A stretch of 64,000 nucleotides of DNA, taken from contig JAMXBB010000002.1 in the NCBI GenBank assembly GCA_024138015.1, positions 15,299,330 to 15,363,329 on the forward strand, read 5' to 3'. The notes beneath the pieces are model-generated. The model was not told the origin of the DNA and searched no databases. It saw nothing but the letters and a program-made list of their open reading frames with translations. Numbering within the stretch: the first letter of the stretch is position 1; each line of letters begins with the position of its first letter. Both the position numbers and the translations under genes were made by a program. This document shows, piece by piece, positions 37,401 to 47,784 of the stretch. Source of the DNA: Lumnitzera littorea (taxonomy: Eukaryota; Streptophyta; Magnoliopsida; Myrtales; Combretaceae).

Positions 37401-38417
37401 GCCACCACCGTGTGGTGGTGGTGGCCGTCCACTCCCAGCTCCTCGTCTGGTGTGTGTTCCCTTTGAAAGCCCTAATTGCACAGTTTTTCTAATTTTTTTT
37501 CTAAACCCAATTTTTCTCTCAATTTTCGACTCTCCCTAATTTTCTCACTTTCCAAACTGCCCAAATGAGCTCTGTGATTTTTTCTGCTATTTATAGAAAT
37601 TTTTTGTAATTATTATGCATTAATTTGACAAGACTTTGTCTAAATTCCTTGATTTTTGGCTTTTAAGTTGTTCAATTTTTATTGATTAATTTTTATTTTG
37701 CAGCTTTGGACCTGCCATGACCTTATCTTGATTCAGCTTATCATCTTCTGATTTTTTCTAATTTTTCCATAATTATTTTATAATTTTCTTTAATTATTTG
37801 CTTAGTTTTTGGCCAATTTAGGTAATTACGCGTATTTTTATCTACACGTAAATACATGTGGGGTACACGTGAACATTCCTAAATATTATTTTGGTCATTC
37901 TAAAATTTTTAGTATACATATAATCTATCTTTAATAATTTATTAGTTATTAAATTACACTTTTTGCCTTTTCAGTAATTAGCAATTATTATGCTTAAAAT
38001 TTGAAAATTTTATAGTCTCCTATTTTACTATTTATTTTCTTAAATTTAGGTTTACGGGGTCATTTTTACTAATATTTCTCTCAATAGTTTATAATTTGGG
38101 TGTGATCGGATCCTTTAGCCGATCACCCTAAATCTTGGGTTCTAAATTCAATCATACGGTTACTTGGCTTAACTTTGGGGCTTACAGGTGGTAAGTAACT
38201 TTACTGGACCAATTTGTGCGTCATATCAGATTGTTCCGTAAGTCTTCGAAAGTTTTATTAGTGTGTCATATCCTCTGGAGCTATTCGCAAGTTTTACTTA
38301 GCTTTCATTCTTCACTATTCTTTTGCATATTTTTCCTTATTACTTCTTTCGAGCTTTCTAGAACTTTGGACCCATCCAGTGACCGACCTTATCCGTTCTT
38401 GGTCTTGGTTCGTACCA
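34415..38417 (+). mobile_element. 3' LTR of element H, split by a solo LTR
   Basis: 34415-35061 plus 38187-38417 align in order with the 5' LTR at 28927-29796. The break falls in tattaggtgg/ggtggtaagtaac, equivalent to ttaggtggtgagtaac at 29567. Combined length is about 873 bp, the same as the 5' LTR. Confidence 0.9.
35062..38186 (+). mobile_element. Solo LTR, family 1 (copy F2), 3.1 kb
   Basis: Starts TGTCACGCCCCAAAG and ends GGGGCTTACA, with a perfect 5 bp duplication ggtgg (35057-35061 and 38187-38191). It is collinear and closely similar to 2107-5208, with mostly transition differences. It contains the same CCACCACC/GGTGGTGG hairpin (about 37398-37425). No coding. It is the innermost insertion of the nest and therefore the most recent there. 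Confidence 0.95.
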
Positions 38418-39183
38418 GTAGTGGTGGTGGCCATTTGATTCCAAGTGGTCATCAAGTTTGGTTTCTTTTTACAAGCCCTAATTACACATAATTTTTGCTA
38501 ATTTTTCTAAAATTGGTTTTTCCTCTCTTCTCCACTTCTCTCTATTTCTTTTTCTAATTCCTAATTTACTAAGCAAGGTTATGGTGGGTAGTTTTTGATT
38601 TTATAGTGGGGTTTAGGGTTTTCTTTTGATTTTTGGATGGCCAAGTGTCCCTTATCTCTTTTCTTTTTACTTTTTAATTGTCTTATTTTTATTAGTTAAT
38701 TGTGTTCTTATTAATCCCAACATGCTATGACCAGATTCTAGACATTTCCACATTTTTTTTATAGTTTTCTTGATTTTTCTTTAATTAATTAGTATTATTT
38801 TAACATTTTTGAGGTAATTTTGGATATTTTTACTTACACATAAATATATATATAATACAAGTAAATACTCTAAAATATTATTTATGTTATTTTATGATTT
38901 TTAGTAGATATATAATTTATTTTTATAGATTCTTTGTTTATCAAAACTTATTTTATACGTTTTCGATAAATAATAACGTTGCTGATAAATAACAAGTATA
39001 TGCTTATAATTCAATATTATAATATTTAATTATTTTATTACTTATATTCTTAAATTCAAACTCACAGGATTTCTTTTACTAATATTCTTAATTTCGTTGT
39101 AAAATTTAGACTTTGTTAGATAACTTAACTAATCCTCGTAAATTTTACGAATCAATCTTAAACTTTTAACTACTGGGCTTACA

Positions 39184-40755
39184 ATTAAGATGGTATTTAG
39201 ATTGGTGTAGAGATGGTTTTCTATTAGGAAAATTATTTGGAAGTGTTCGTTTCTAAAACAACAAACAATGGGGTTGTACATAGGGGATAAATGGTTGCTA
39301 TAATATGTAGAATTTTGTAGATTGCAGCAGGTGTTTGGACACTACCCCCCATAATGTTTAGACGCTAGGGCCTAACATGCTCCTTTCGAGCATGGCATCT
39401 AGACGCTAGATAAACTAGCATCCGGATGCCCCGACCCCTGTTCCTTGTAGCAATGTTCCTTTGAGTTTTCTAAAGTTGTTTTCCTATCCTAAACCCTTAT
39501 CTAAGCTTTTCTAATCAAGAATCATCGCCTAAAACATCTGACAAATCATCTGACTTCCTAGTGATCCTAGATTATTTATGTGATTCTTAAGTAAACTTGA
39601 GACGATTGAGTTGTTATGTTGAGAACAGCGTTAGTTGAGCTTTGAAATTAAGCGAGCATGTTGTTTCTCATATGAACGGGTTATGAGGCATTTGATTTAG
39701 TTTCTAAGCAAGCGTTACAATTAGGTATTGGGTTTATATGTTGTTTGTGTGTATATAAGATTAGAAATGTTAAATGAACTTAATGGAAACTTAACTTAAA
39801 TGAGTGCACCATTTGTGCTTGGTTGGGCCTAAGGGATTGAGAGGATCGGACCTTAGGGTAATACCCCGATGATCCTTTTGCGACGGTATCCTGAATGAAG
39901 TCACACTTAGAAATGATCTGATTAGAATTAGGTTGATCCTTAGTTCCTAAGGTATTAGTGAAGACCCAAAACTAATACCTATATATATATTATATTGTGT
40001 GCTAGAGTCATAAGTTACTCCAAATTCTGAGATACCTAAACTATGCTGCTCTTCGGACTTAAATAAAGATGATAAATTGTGATTGTTGCATTTAGTTTTA
40101 ATGTTTTAGTTAATGTGTGTATGTGCTTGTACATTATGATGTGATAATGTGCCTGTATTTGATACCCTATACTAGGCTTTTGCTCATCCCTTAGGGTTTC
40201 ATGTTTTTAGATACATGTACAAGTTTAGGTGATTTTACGAAGTATTATAGTGACTATGGGCATTACAGTGATGAAATTGATTTTTATGACTATTATTGTG
40301 ATTTTGGTGATGGTTCGGCGTAACTAGTTAACGTTATGAAACTTATTGAAATAATTTATCAGACTTGTTTTATTTTCATTTATTTGCTGTTACTTGAGTC
40401 TAGAGAAGTCACTTGAGACTTCTTAAGTCCTTGTTAATTGGTAACATTAAGTTGTCAAGTTTTGAAGATATGAGCTGTTGAGTTTTGTTTTATGGCATTT
40501 GAGACAGTTATTAAAGAGTTATGTTAAGTTATTTTGTTTAAATAAAATATAATGAGAATTCAATTATTTGCATTTATTGGTGAATTGAGGATGTTTCAAG
40601 AAATCCTTGAAAAATGTTACATGGGAGTTAAAATAAGCAATTGGTGATTAATGTGGCATGTGGTGACAATAGCAGGCAGTTTTAGATGTTTGATGTGTTA
40701 ATAGATTCTATGAACATGTAGCAAATTGTAATTTCTCAAGTTTTGGGATATTACA
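39184..40755 (+). mobile_element. 3' LTR of the Tekay-type element, right part
   Basis: Collinear with 9020-10600 of the 5' LTR: same stem-loop (39394-39430), same atatatatatta stretch near 39980, and the same ending gggatattaca. The first five bases (attaa) belong to the decayed target duplication of the solo LTR F3. Confidence 0.92.
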
Positions 40756-41396
40756 GGATGTTTCAAGAACTTTAAGGCTATAGGATAGCTGGAAACCACT
40801 TATAAAGAGTTGCACGTACCTCTACCATGTGGCCACCAGCTACCTTCCGACCCTTAGGTAACTGGAATGGCCACTTAAGATGAAGTAGGTCATGATTTAT
40901 TTCAAAAAGTAAGTCATTCAGCCTATTAATGGCCATGGATTAATTGTTGGTTTGTGTTTATATCCATGTTAACAAACAAACTTTATAGAGTTAGTTTAGG
41001 TAGCAAGGACGACTACGAGAATTTCAATTATGTAGCTGATTGATCTTCTCAAAATATAGATAGTAAATTGTACATTTTGATAAAGTTTAAGTATCATTTA
41101 TTGTATCAATTCTATTTAAAAGAGAACAAAAAGAGAAAATTTTTATCTTTGTACTTTCCCATGTATTTTTATTCTCCTTTAAGGTAATCATCCAATTTAA
41201 TCCATAGGAGCAATAGGTGAACTTATCTATCTGAGGAGTGAGATGTCAATTTTCAACTACAAAATTAGCTTGTATTCACGACTTGTTCTTGAAATTATTT
41301 CCCTACCTTTTTGCGTGAATAATGAATATTCAATTACTCTTCTCAAGGAATCAAACCAAAAGGTATCGTCAACAAACCATAAGGTATCTTGCTTAG
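40756..41396. other. Unassigned DNA between retroelements
   Basis: About 640 bp. A slightly GC-richer stretch at 40780-40880 gives a short peptide-like translation with one stop (AGNHL, then RVARTSTMWPPATFRPLGNWNGHL) that I do not recognise. It may be a gene relic. It includes the left copy of a 117 bp direct repeat (41238-41354). Confidence 0.4.
41238..41354 (+). repeat. 117 bp direct repeat, left copy
   Basis: Runs from gtgagatgtcaatttt to tctcaaggaatcaa and matches 46606-46722 over the same length, with about 14 mismatches by eye. The flanks differ. Could be pieces of one older dispersed element or a local duplication. Confidence 0.75.
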
Positions 41397-42470
41397 TGTC
41401 ATGCCCCGAAAAGGGGAAGTCATAATAGTCCCATCGTGTGAACCATCCTAGGATAGAAACTGTCCTTATAGCTACTATCTTAGACTTAGTTCACACAAGG
41501 CGTACTTGACTTTACCACTTTGAGGTGTCCAATTCAATATCTGTTTGATATAAACTTGTGGAGTAATCCTGTGAAATAATTTATAATAATAAACTTATGA
41601 TTTAACCTTATAAAAAAAAGTAGTAATAAATCCCACAAGTACATGTCATTTCATATACAGACTAAAATATTGAAAACTACTAAGCCCTTTAAGGAGTCTT
41701 ATGTAGTTTTTCTTAAAAGATAAAAAGTTAATACTAAGGGCAATAACTGATAATTTCTTACTGTATCTCGTGCCTTGTCCTAACTTACTAGGGTTCTAAT
41801 GTTAAGTAGGCACTTGTAAGCCATTTGAAACTTGCAAAACAAACTATAAGGGAATGAGCAACAACTTGCTTAGTAAGTGGGGGTGGAGATAGAAATATAC
41901 ATTCAGCACATCACAATCAGGGTTTTCGATCAAGTTGGTTAGATGTAATGTATGTACAAGTAAATGCCATCGCACGACGTTATCCGGTCCGTCGTGAGAT
42001 TAGAGAAATTTTACTTGCTCTAATCTAAGTTGAGGAGATTAACGTTACGTACTCACAGATCAAAATCAAACCGGGGCTTATGTAATGGAGAACACCCTTC
42101 TCCCATAACCACCTTCGAACCACGGCCCCCAACCTTGCCACGACCTCTTCTTTTGTCACTTAGTTCGGCTAAGGGTGGGGAAAGGACCATTTCAGCTATC
42201 CTCATCGAAAGGAATCCATGTTCGGCCAAGTTTGAGTTAGTTCATCTTTTTAGGGTGATCAACCAAGATCAAATAATTCAATAATAATATTTACAAAACA
42301 ATCATATCATAGAGCTCAACTCCCATCATAGCAAATTGAAACCCAACTATAAGCATTAGATAAATTTTGGTTAAATTTTAGTATAATTTAAGTAATATTT
42401 GAATAATTTAAGTATATTTAATTATTATATTAACATATGTATATAAACACATTATATATGTAATACAAGT

Positions 42471-44609
42471 TGTCGAGCTTGATTTTTCGTTTTTTTTTTT
42501 AATTGAATTTCTCATTTTCTGATTAATACTAAATCCTAACCCATTTAATATTAATTCTCGACTAAAGAAATCGAGAAATTTTGGTTTTTTTATTGAAAAT
42601 AATTTTTGGAGTCACCATCCTACCGAAGTCGGGAAAAGAAAAAGAAACCGTAACCAATTGGGTGGATTGATTACAATTTGGCTACCGGTCTTTAATTTTA
42701 ATTTTAAACGAAAAACCAGAGGGTTCCAAGTTCTGGGGCTAACTTATTAAACCTTTAACGGGTACCACTATCTATTTACTGAAATTAGGATTATTCTTTC
42801 TAATTATAATATTTAAAATAAATAGACAAATAAACAAAAAAAATTAAAAGAAAATGAACCTAAGTTTAACATATTTTATCGTTGCTCCGAAGGTGCCTAC
42901 GTACCCGCTAGCCAAGATCAGACGATCGTAATTCTTTCCGAGAACTTTTATGTGTTGATTTATTTTAATTTTGAAAACCGACCAAATTTACGTTTTAATT
43001 TATTCGGTTTATTTTAAAAAAATCTAAAAGAGTCCTAATTCTTGAATGTTATTGTTTTAAAAAATTTCGCTAAAAGTCCTAAAATTTAAAAAAGATGTTT
43101 ATTGACTTTTATTTCAAAAAAGCGAATTTTCTAAGTGGGGACTCCTAGCAACTTAATACTAAGGAAAACACCTAATTTAAAATGTATATCTATATTATTA
43201 TTACATAACTACCTATATTAAAATATAATATTCTTAACATATAAAAACCAGCACCCAAGAGAATAACCTATACTAAAATATTCACATATATACAATGTTA
43301 AATGACTAAAAATCCAAATAATAATAATAATACAACATAATAATAATAAATAAATAATTAATTAAATAATAAAAATCTGACGAAGATCGAATCTGATGTT
43401 TGTTTGGTGAACGAATTGCCTACTTCTGCTATAGAGTATTCGGGAGAGCCTTGCTGCGATTGAAGTTGGATCATGTGTTGCAAGCGTGTGTCAACAGCAT
43501 TGGATTAAGTTGGGTTGCTGCAGAGGTGTGTTTTAACATGCGGATCAGTAATTCGGCTGAGAGGTACTCTAGCGTGCGGATTATGGGTCGCGAATTGATG
43601 AACTTCAGATTGGATTACGATTCAAGCGTTAAGCTTTGAGCGTTGGTCAAATGTTGGAGTTGGACTTCAGATCTGGCATGCATATGTTGATGTGTGAGGG
43701 GCAGGCATTGGCGTGAATCCGTCAAGCTGTGGAGATGTGATTTGCAATCGTCAGGGGGTCTTGCGGTCGGCGGTGAGGACTTCAAGCATTCAGGCGTAAA
43801 GACGTACGGATTGCTGCTTCGTTTTACGTGGCTTCATCGGCGTGAAGGACTTGCGAGGGGACTTCGTTGGCGTAGACGTAGCTTTCGTTTGAGAATTAGA
43901 TGCTTTCAACTTCGGAATTGAATTGATTTAGATGTCAGCTCTTAGATTTCGGAAATCAACTTTCATAATTGGATGTCAACTTTCGGAAATGAATTGATTT
44001 CAAAAAACAGCTTTTGTAATTGGATGTTGGAGATTGGATATTTGGTGGATTTGCGAAAATTTGGAAAGTTGGAATCCCTATTTTCTCTTCTCTTTTTTGA
44101 CTACGTATGTATGTTTATATAGTCTAAACCATATAATATTTAATCATATCTAATTATATCTGATTGGGTAATTAAACTAGATTCAAATGAATTCAAATAT
44201 GATTTAACTAAATTCATATGATTTAATTAGATATGACCTGTTTTTGTCTCACTTCTGCAGAGATAGAAAAATAAAGACATAGGTGCTTGCTAAGACTCGA
44301 ACCTATGACCTCGAATTAAATCCATTCCAATACTCCAATATTTATCTGTTAGGCCGTTGGCCTGTGCCTTGACATTTATTACAATTGAATTATATTTAAA
44401 CTATCCAATTCTCTAAAATAAAAATTTTTAACTAAACTAAAACTAATTATTCCTAATATAAATTACTTCCTAAAAATCTACGAAATTTTTATAATTTTTC
44501 CTTTTCTCATTTTTTTGGCATTTTCATTATTTTTTATTTTTTTGAATTAGGACCCTTTTTGTAAAAATAAAGATTAAGATTATAGAGAGGCAAAAATTAG
44601 GTATCTAAA
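42471..44609 (+). mobile_element. Solo LTR, family 2 (copy B), 2.1 kb
   Basis: Starts TGTCGAGCTTGATTTTTC and ends GGTATCTAAA (a mutated TCTACA), flanked by a perfect duplication caagt (42466-42470 and 44610-44614). Collinear with copies A and C. The middle (43400-43920) has two open frames on the plus strand with no recognisable domain. I read them as chance ORFs in the GC-richer part of the LTR. Confidence 0.92.
44294..44362 (-). other. tRNA-like segment in family-2 LTR (copy B)
   Basis: On the minus strand GGTTCGAGTC (complement of 44294-44303) matches the B-box, and GGCCAACGGCCTAACAG (complement of 44346-44362) is in the A-box position. It is in the same place and orientation as in copies A and C. 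Confidence 0.55.
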
Positions 44610-45314
44610 CAAGTAATGAGTAATTATATACATATAACCATGTTTCTAACATGTCTTTTATTTTAAAGATATTTTCCCTATTTAATTTTTGCTAATTTAA
44701 TACTTATTATGTATAATTATATAGTTTTAGGTTAATTTACGAGTATATTTATTATATGTACCGAGTATATTCATAAAAATATGTGTATACTCATATAGTA
44801 TATTATGCTATATTATTTTCTTCTATTGCCTAATTAACTTATTTCTAAGTCCCCGTCGCATTTCGAGCTCGGTTTTAGGGGTTTCGATCATTTTTTACAT
44901 TATATTAAGTAATCATACTTCTAAGAGCGGGATTTTGGGTACTTATTTTCAAAATCCAACTTTACCAAATTACTTCAACTAACTTTTTTATCTTAGTTGT
45001 AAAGTTTGGGTTTAATCGAATAACTTACCCTCAACTTAGGTACGACTACCCTAAACTCGACTTTAAGGTCTTATATAGAGCAAATTCTTTCTATCTTGAT
45101 TATATTCTTGATATTTTATTATATTTTTTACTTCCATGTGTATGAGGATTTCTCAATTAGGGTTATCATGTTTCTCGTAAGCTTTTAGCTTACTCGATTT
45201 ACTTTCCTAAATACTCTAAATCAATTATCAATTCCAATCATACAAGGACAGGGTTTTATTGTAATACTCAAATGTTCATGTCTAGATTGCTGATTTATGG
45301 GATATTACACTTAG

Positions 45315-46605
45315 CGCTTATACTAAGAATCTAATTAGAGTCAAACTTGGAAAAACTTTTCCCTTATCAATTGTTTAAAGAAGAAAAGCAATTGGATAAT
45401 CCTTTTTTCCCTTTAATTGACCCTTCTAGCTCGAGACGAAAAAGGAATAGAATAAAAAATATTTGGAATTAAATGTAGCCTTTCCAAAGGCAATGCCTTT
45501 AGCGATAAGGGGAAAGAGGGCTTCTTTTGCATTTGGCTAAGGGGCTATAGATCCGGTTTGAAAAGATATTGCACACCAAACAAGATTCGAAAGGAAGCAT
45601 TTCAAGACCTAATGTGGCATCGGGTTTGGATAGTAGGGAAGGTAATCAAATATAAGGAAGAACAAAATAAATAGCCTTAAATTTTTTATAGATACAATGT
45701 AAGATCTTGCTAATTATAGGGTAATAGGATTCGGGGTATCAATCTAACCAAATATCGAAGCTCAGCTTAGCTCATCCACTCCTTATCTGGACATCTTATT
45801 TGATCACTTATTTTTACTTATATTATTTAGACTTCCTATTTTTTTATATTTTCTTAAATTACTCTCATGTTTATTTTGTATTTATGGGAATGTTACTAAG
45901 GTATCTTTTTAATTATTTCATTTACAAGTTTAACACTATATATAAATAGAACATATGTATAGGGTTTTAGATAGACTTTTGATATTAATAAAAAACCCTT
46001 AAAACTTTTCTCTTGGAAAAACTTTTCTTTACTCGCTTTTATTAATTTTTTTAGTATGGATTGTTGCGAGCAATCCTATCATTTGGACTGGTGCATCATA
46101 TCTAGTAAGTTGTAGGCTGTATAAGATCTTGTTGATGCATCATATCCAGTCAAATAGCTCATGGATTTGCTAAAACCTATACTTTTATTTTCTTGTTCTT
46201 GTCCATTATGATGCTTTTTTGTGTATTCAACTGCAGAGACACATCATGGTGTGACAAGTTAATTCTTCATGAGTACCATCTACCTTTTCTTTTAGAACAA
46301 CAAAGTGGGGGTTGGTTTTAGAAATTTTGATGGTTAGTTAAATATTGGTTGTAGTTTGAGTCTTATTGATGACGGGGCCCTGCTTGCAAGCTATGATGTA
46401 GAATATGCACGAGATTGCAGTGGAAGCAAAAAAAAAGCGGTTTGAGTTCTACTTGCCAGCCAAGGAGAATTATGAACTTCCTTAATTGAATCTTAGGAGG
46501 AGGCCGTGCCAATCTTTTTTCTAAGAAATGCATCCCTTACTGGTAACAGACACTTTAATCGTGAAAGAGGCGAAAAACAGGATTTCGCCTTAAAGGGGCT
46601 GATTG
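45315..46605. other. Unassigned DNA with an LTR-like promoter stretch
   Basis: Bases 45470-45660 are less AT-rich than their surroundings and look unlike LTR sequence; the origin is unknown. Bases 45930-46030 have a TATA-like tatataaata, then a polyadenylation-like and C/T-rich end, as in the R-U5 part of an LTR, but no matching second copy or polypurine tract was found. gatgcatcatatcca-type strings occur twice (46091-46105 and 46133-46148). Confidence 0.35.
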
Positions 46606-46722
46606 GTGAGATGTCAATTTCCAGCTACAAAATGAGCTCGTATTCATGATTTGTTCTTGAAATTATTTCCCTACTTTTTCGCGTAAATAATAAATATTTG
46701 ATTACTCTTATCAAGGACTCAA
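46606..46722 (+). repeat. 117 bp direct repeat, right copy
   Basis: Pairs with 41238-41354. When the solo LTRs at 41397-45309 are removed, the two copies would lie about 1.3 kb apart in the older host sequence. Confidence 0.75.
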
Positions 46723-47556
46723 TACCCTGCAGCTACTAAATTGAATTAACAAAAAATGATGAGCACACATTTTCCAAGGACACTTCGATTGGATTTTGGT
46801 TTTGTGAGTTGGATGATATTTTAGCAGAACCCATACTTAAAGTGAATTGAAAATATGCAAAAAAAAATCGATTGATTAGAAATAAAAGGTGATAATCGGT
46901 AAGTCCATTATTATAATTTTTGGGGTCTAGTTATTTTTGTTTTATTCTAAGGGTGTCCACATGTAATTTATCATAAAACTTAAAATTTGTTTTGCCTAAA
47001 AAGTCATATCCCCTTATTCTCCTTATCCTTTATTTAGAAGGGAGAAAAGAATAAGGAAGAAAAAAGAGAGAAAAAAAATAAAAAATTAGAATCTACTGTT
47101 TGGTGAATGATGAAATTAAGACTAGAAAGGAATAGTGAAGAAAAAATTTCAAAGGTTCCACAATTTTCAATTCCTCCAAATTGGAGAGAAAAGGGAGGGA
47201 AGAGGAAAAAGAAGTGGTTAGATTTTCAATTTTGTCTACTCCATTCACACTTTTCATTCCTCTCATTGTCTAAACTTATTCAAGCTTATTCTTCCTTCTA
47301 ATTCTTTCCTCCCTAATTCTTAACTTTATTATTATTATTATTCTTTTCCTTCCCCATTCTCCTCATACCAAATAAAGGGTTGGTCTTAACATTTTTTTTT
47401 TATTTATTGTTATTATTATTCCTTTTCCAAACAACTTCCTTATCCTATATTCTCCTATTCAATTATATAAAGCCCTTTTATGAAAACGTGGAAATATAGC
47501 TGAATACAATGCGTTAGTACGCAATTTAGGCATAATCATCGTGCAAGAAATAATTC
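46723..47556. other. AT-rich intergenic DNA
   Basis: No gene recognised. A purine-rich tract lies at 47038-47090 and an ATT microsatellite at 47328-47343. The short frame at 47107-47301 is Lys/Ser-rich with no domain and is not credited as a gene. Confidence 0.5.
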
Positions 47557-47784
47557 ATGAGAAGTAGAGAGTACGCTCCTCTATGGAAGCTATACCCACA
47601 ACAACCAGAGCATTGTTTGTCGACGGGCCGTCACATACGCTGCCCCTGGACGGACCCCTTGTGGGCCTATTGTCATGATGGTCCACTATCCCACCGGTCT
47701 TCGGGCAAACAGATAGGTAAGTTTGATCCATCTATTATTATACATATTTCTTATTTAATTTGGACATTTCCTAATTTTGATTAG
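47557..47784 (+). CDS. Unrecognised small ORF or exon relic, GC-richer than its surroundings
   Basis: A 75-codon frame. The first 55 codons lie in a block (about 47560-47712) that is clearly richer in G and C than the DNA around it and reads RSREYAPLWKLYPQQPEHC, then GRHIRCPWTDPLWAYCHDG. The block ends at cagatag/gtaagt (near 47715), a good match to a plant 5' splice site, after which the sequence turns AT-rich. The rest of the frame looks like intron. Another frame (MEAIPTTTRALFVDGPSHT) is also open for 31 codons, so which frame was coding is unclear. I do not recognise the product. It could be an exon, an exon captured by a transposon, or organelle-derived DNA. Confidence 0.3.
   Translation: MRSREYAPLWKLYPQQPEHCLSTGRHIRCPWTDPLWAYCHDGPLSHRSSGKQIGKFDPSIIIHISYLIWTFPNFD

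Larger units (their letters stand above)
28927..38417 (+). mobile_element. Second Ty3/gypsy retrotransposon (element H), nested
   Basis: LTRs of about 870 bp (28927-29796 and 34415-38417 with an insert at 35062-38186), a tRNA-Met-like primer site, gag, PR, RT, RNase H, IN and a purine tract occur in gypsy order. Flanks are gtggt (28922-28926) and gtagt (38418-38422), 4 of 5 identical with one G-to-A. It is inserted in the CCACC/GGTGG-rich middle of solo LTR F3. Long partial frames remain and many catalytic motifs are intact, so it appears younger than the surrounding Tekay-type element. No chromodomain was seen, and the lineage within Ty3/gypsy is not assigned. Confidence 0.92.
27130..39183 (+). 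mobile_element. Solo LTR, family 1 (copy F3), interrupted by a gypsy element
   Basis: Starts TGTTATGCCCCGAA and ends GGGCTTACA. Flanks are gttga (27125-27129) and attaa (39184-39188): two G-to-A differences in five, consistent with a decayed target duplication. When it is removed, the host LTR reads ggttga-gatggtatttag as in the intact 5' LTR at 9016. The left part (27130-28926) and right part (38418-39183) align in order with the solo LTR at 2107-5208, including the aaatgtcatcacacaacg/attagggaaattt block (27628-27680). More diverged than the copies at 2107 and 35062. Confidence 0.9.
8304..40755 (+). mobile_element. Ty3/gypsy element of Tekay/Del type, spread over 32 kb by nested insertions
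   Basis: A 5' LTR (8304-10600), tRNA-Met-type primer site, gag, PR, RT, RNase H, IN, polypurine tract and a split 3' LTR (26436-27129 plus 39184-40755) occur in the right order and orientation. The order PR-RT-RH-IN is Ty3/gypsy. The C-terminal pol end (LRRRWIPYVKVQW, then TWELEEEMRKKYPKLF) is of the kind I associate with plant Tekay/Del chromoviruses. Insertions split gag (11969-20010), RT (21598-24196) and the 3' LTR (27130-39183). Without them the element would be about 10 kb. Heavy stops show it is old. Target duplication is not preserved. Confidence 0.9.
41397..45309 (+). mobile_element. Solo LTR related to family 1, interrupted by a family-2 solo LTR
   Basis: Starts TGTCATGCCCCGAAAAG and ends GGGATATTACA, with a perfect 5 bp duplication cttag (41392-41396 and 45310-45314). 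The first 850 bp is collinear with family 1: cttagtaagtggg block at 41869, catcgcacgacgttatccgg at 41970, and cgaaccacggcccc at 42116. Net length without the nested insert is about 1.77 kb. It runs some 230 bp past the point where family 1 would end (ggtcttata, 45067-45075), so it is a distinct subtype. Confidence 0.82.

Noticed and set aside
43400..43921. Two plus-strand ORFs of 79 and 75 codons in solo LTR B.
   Set aside because: No recognisable domain. They occupy the GC-richer LTR middle and are not shared as frames by copies A and C.
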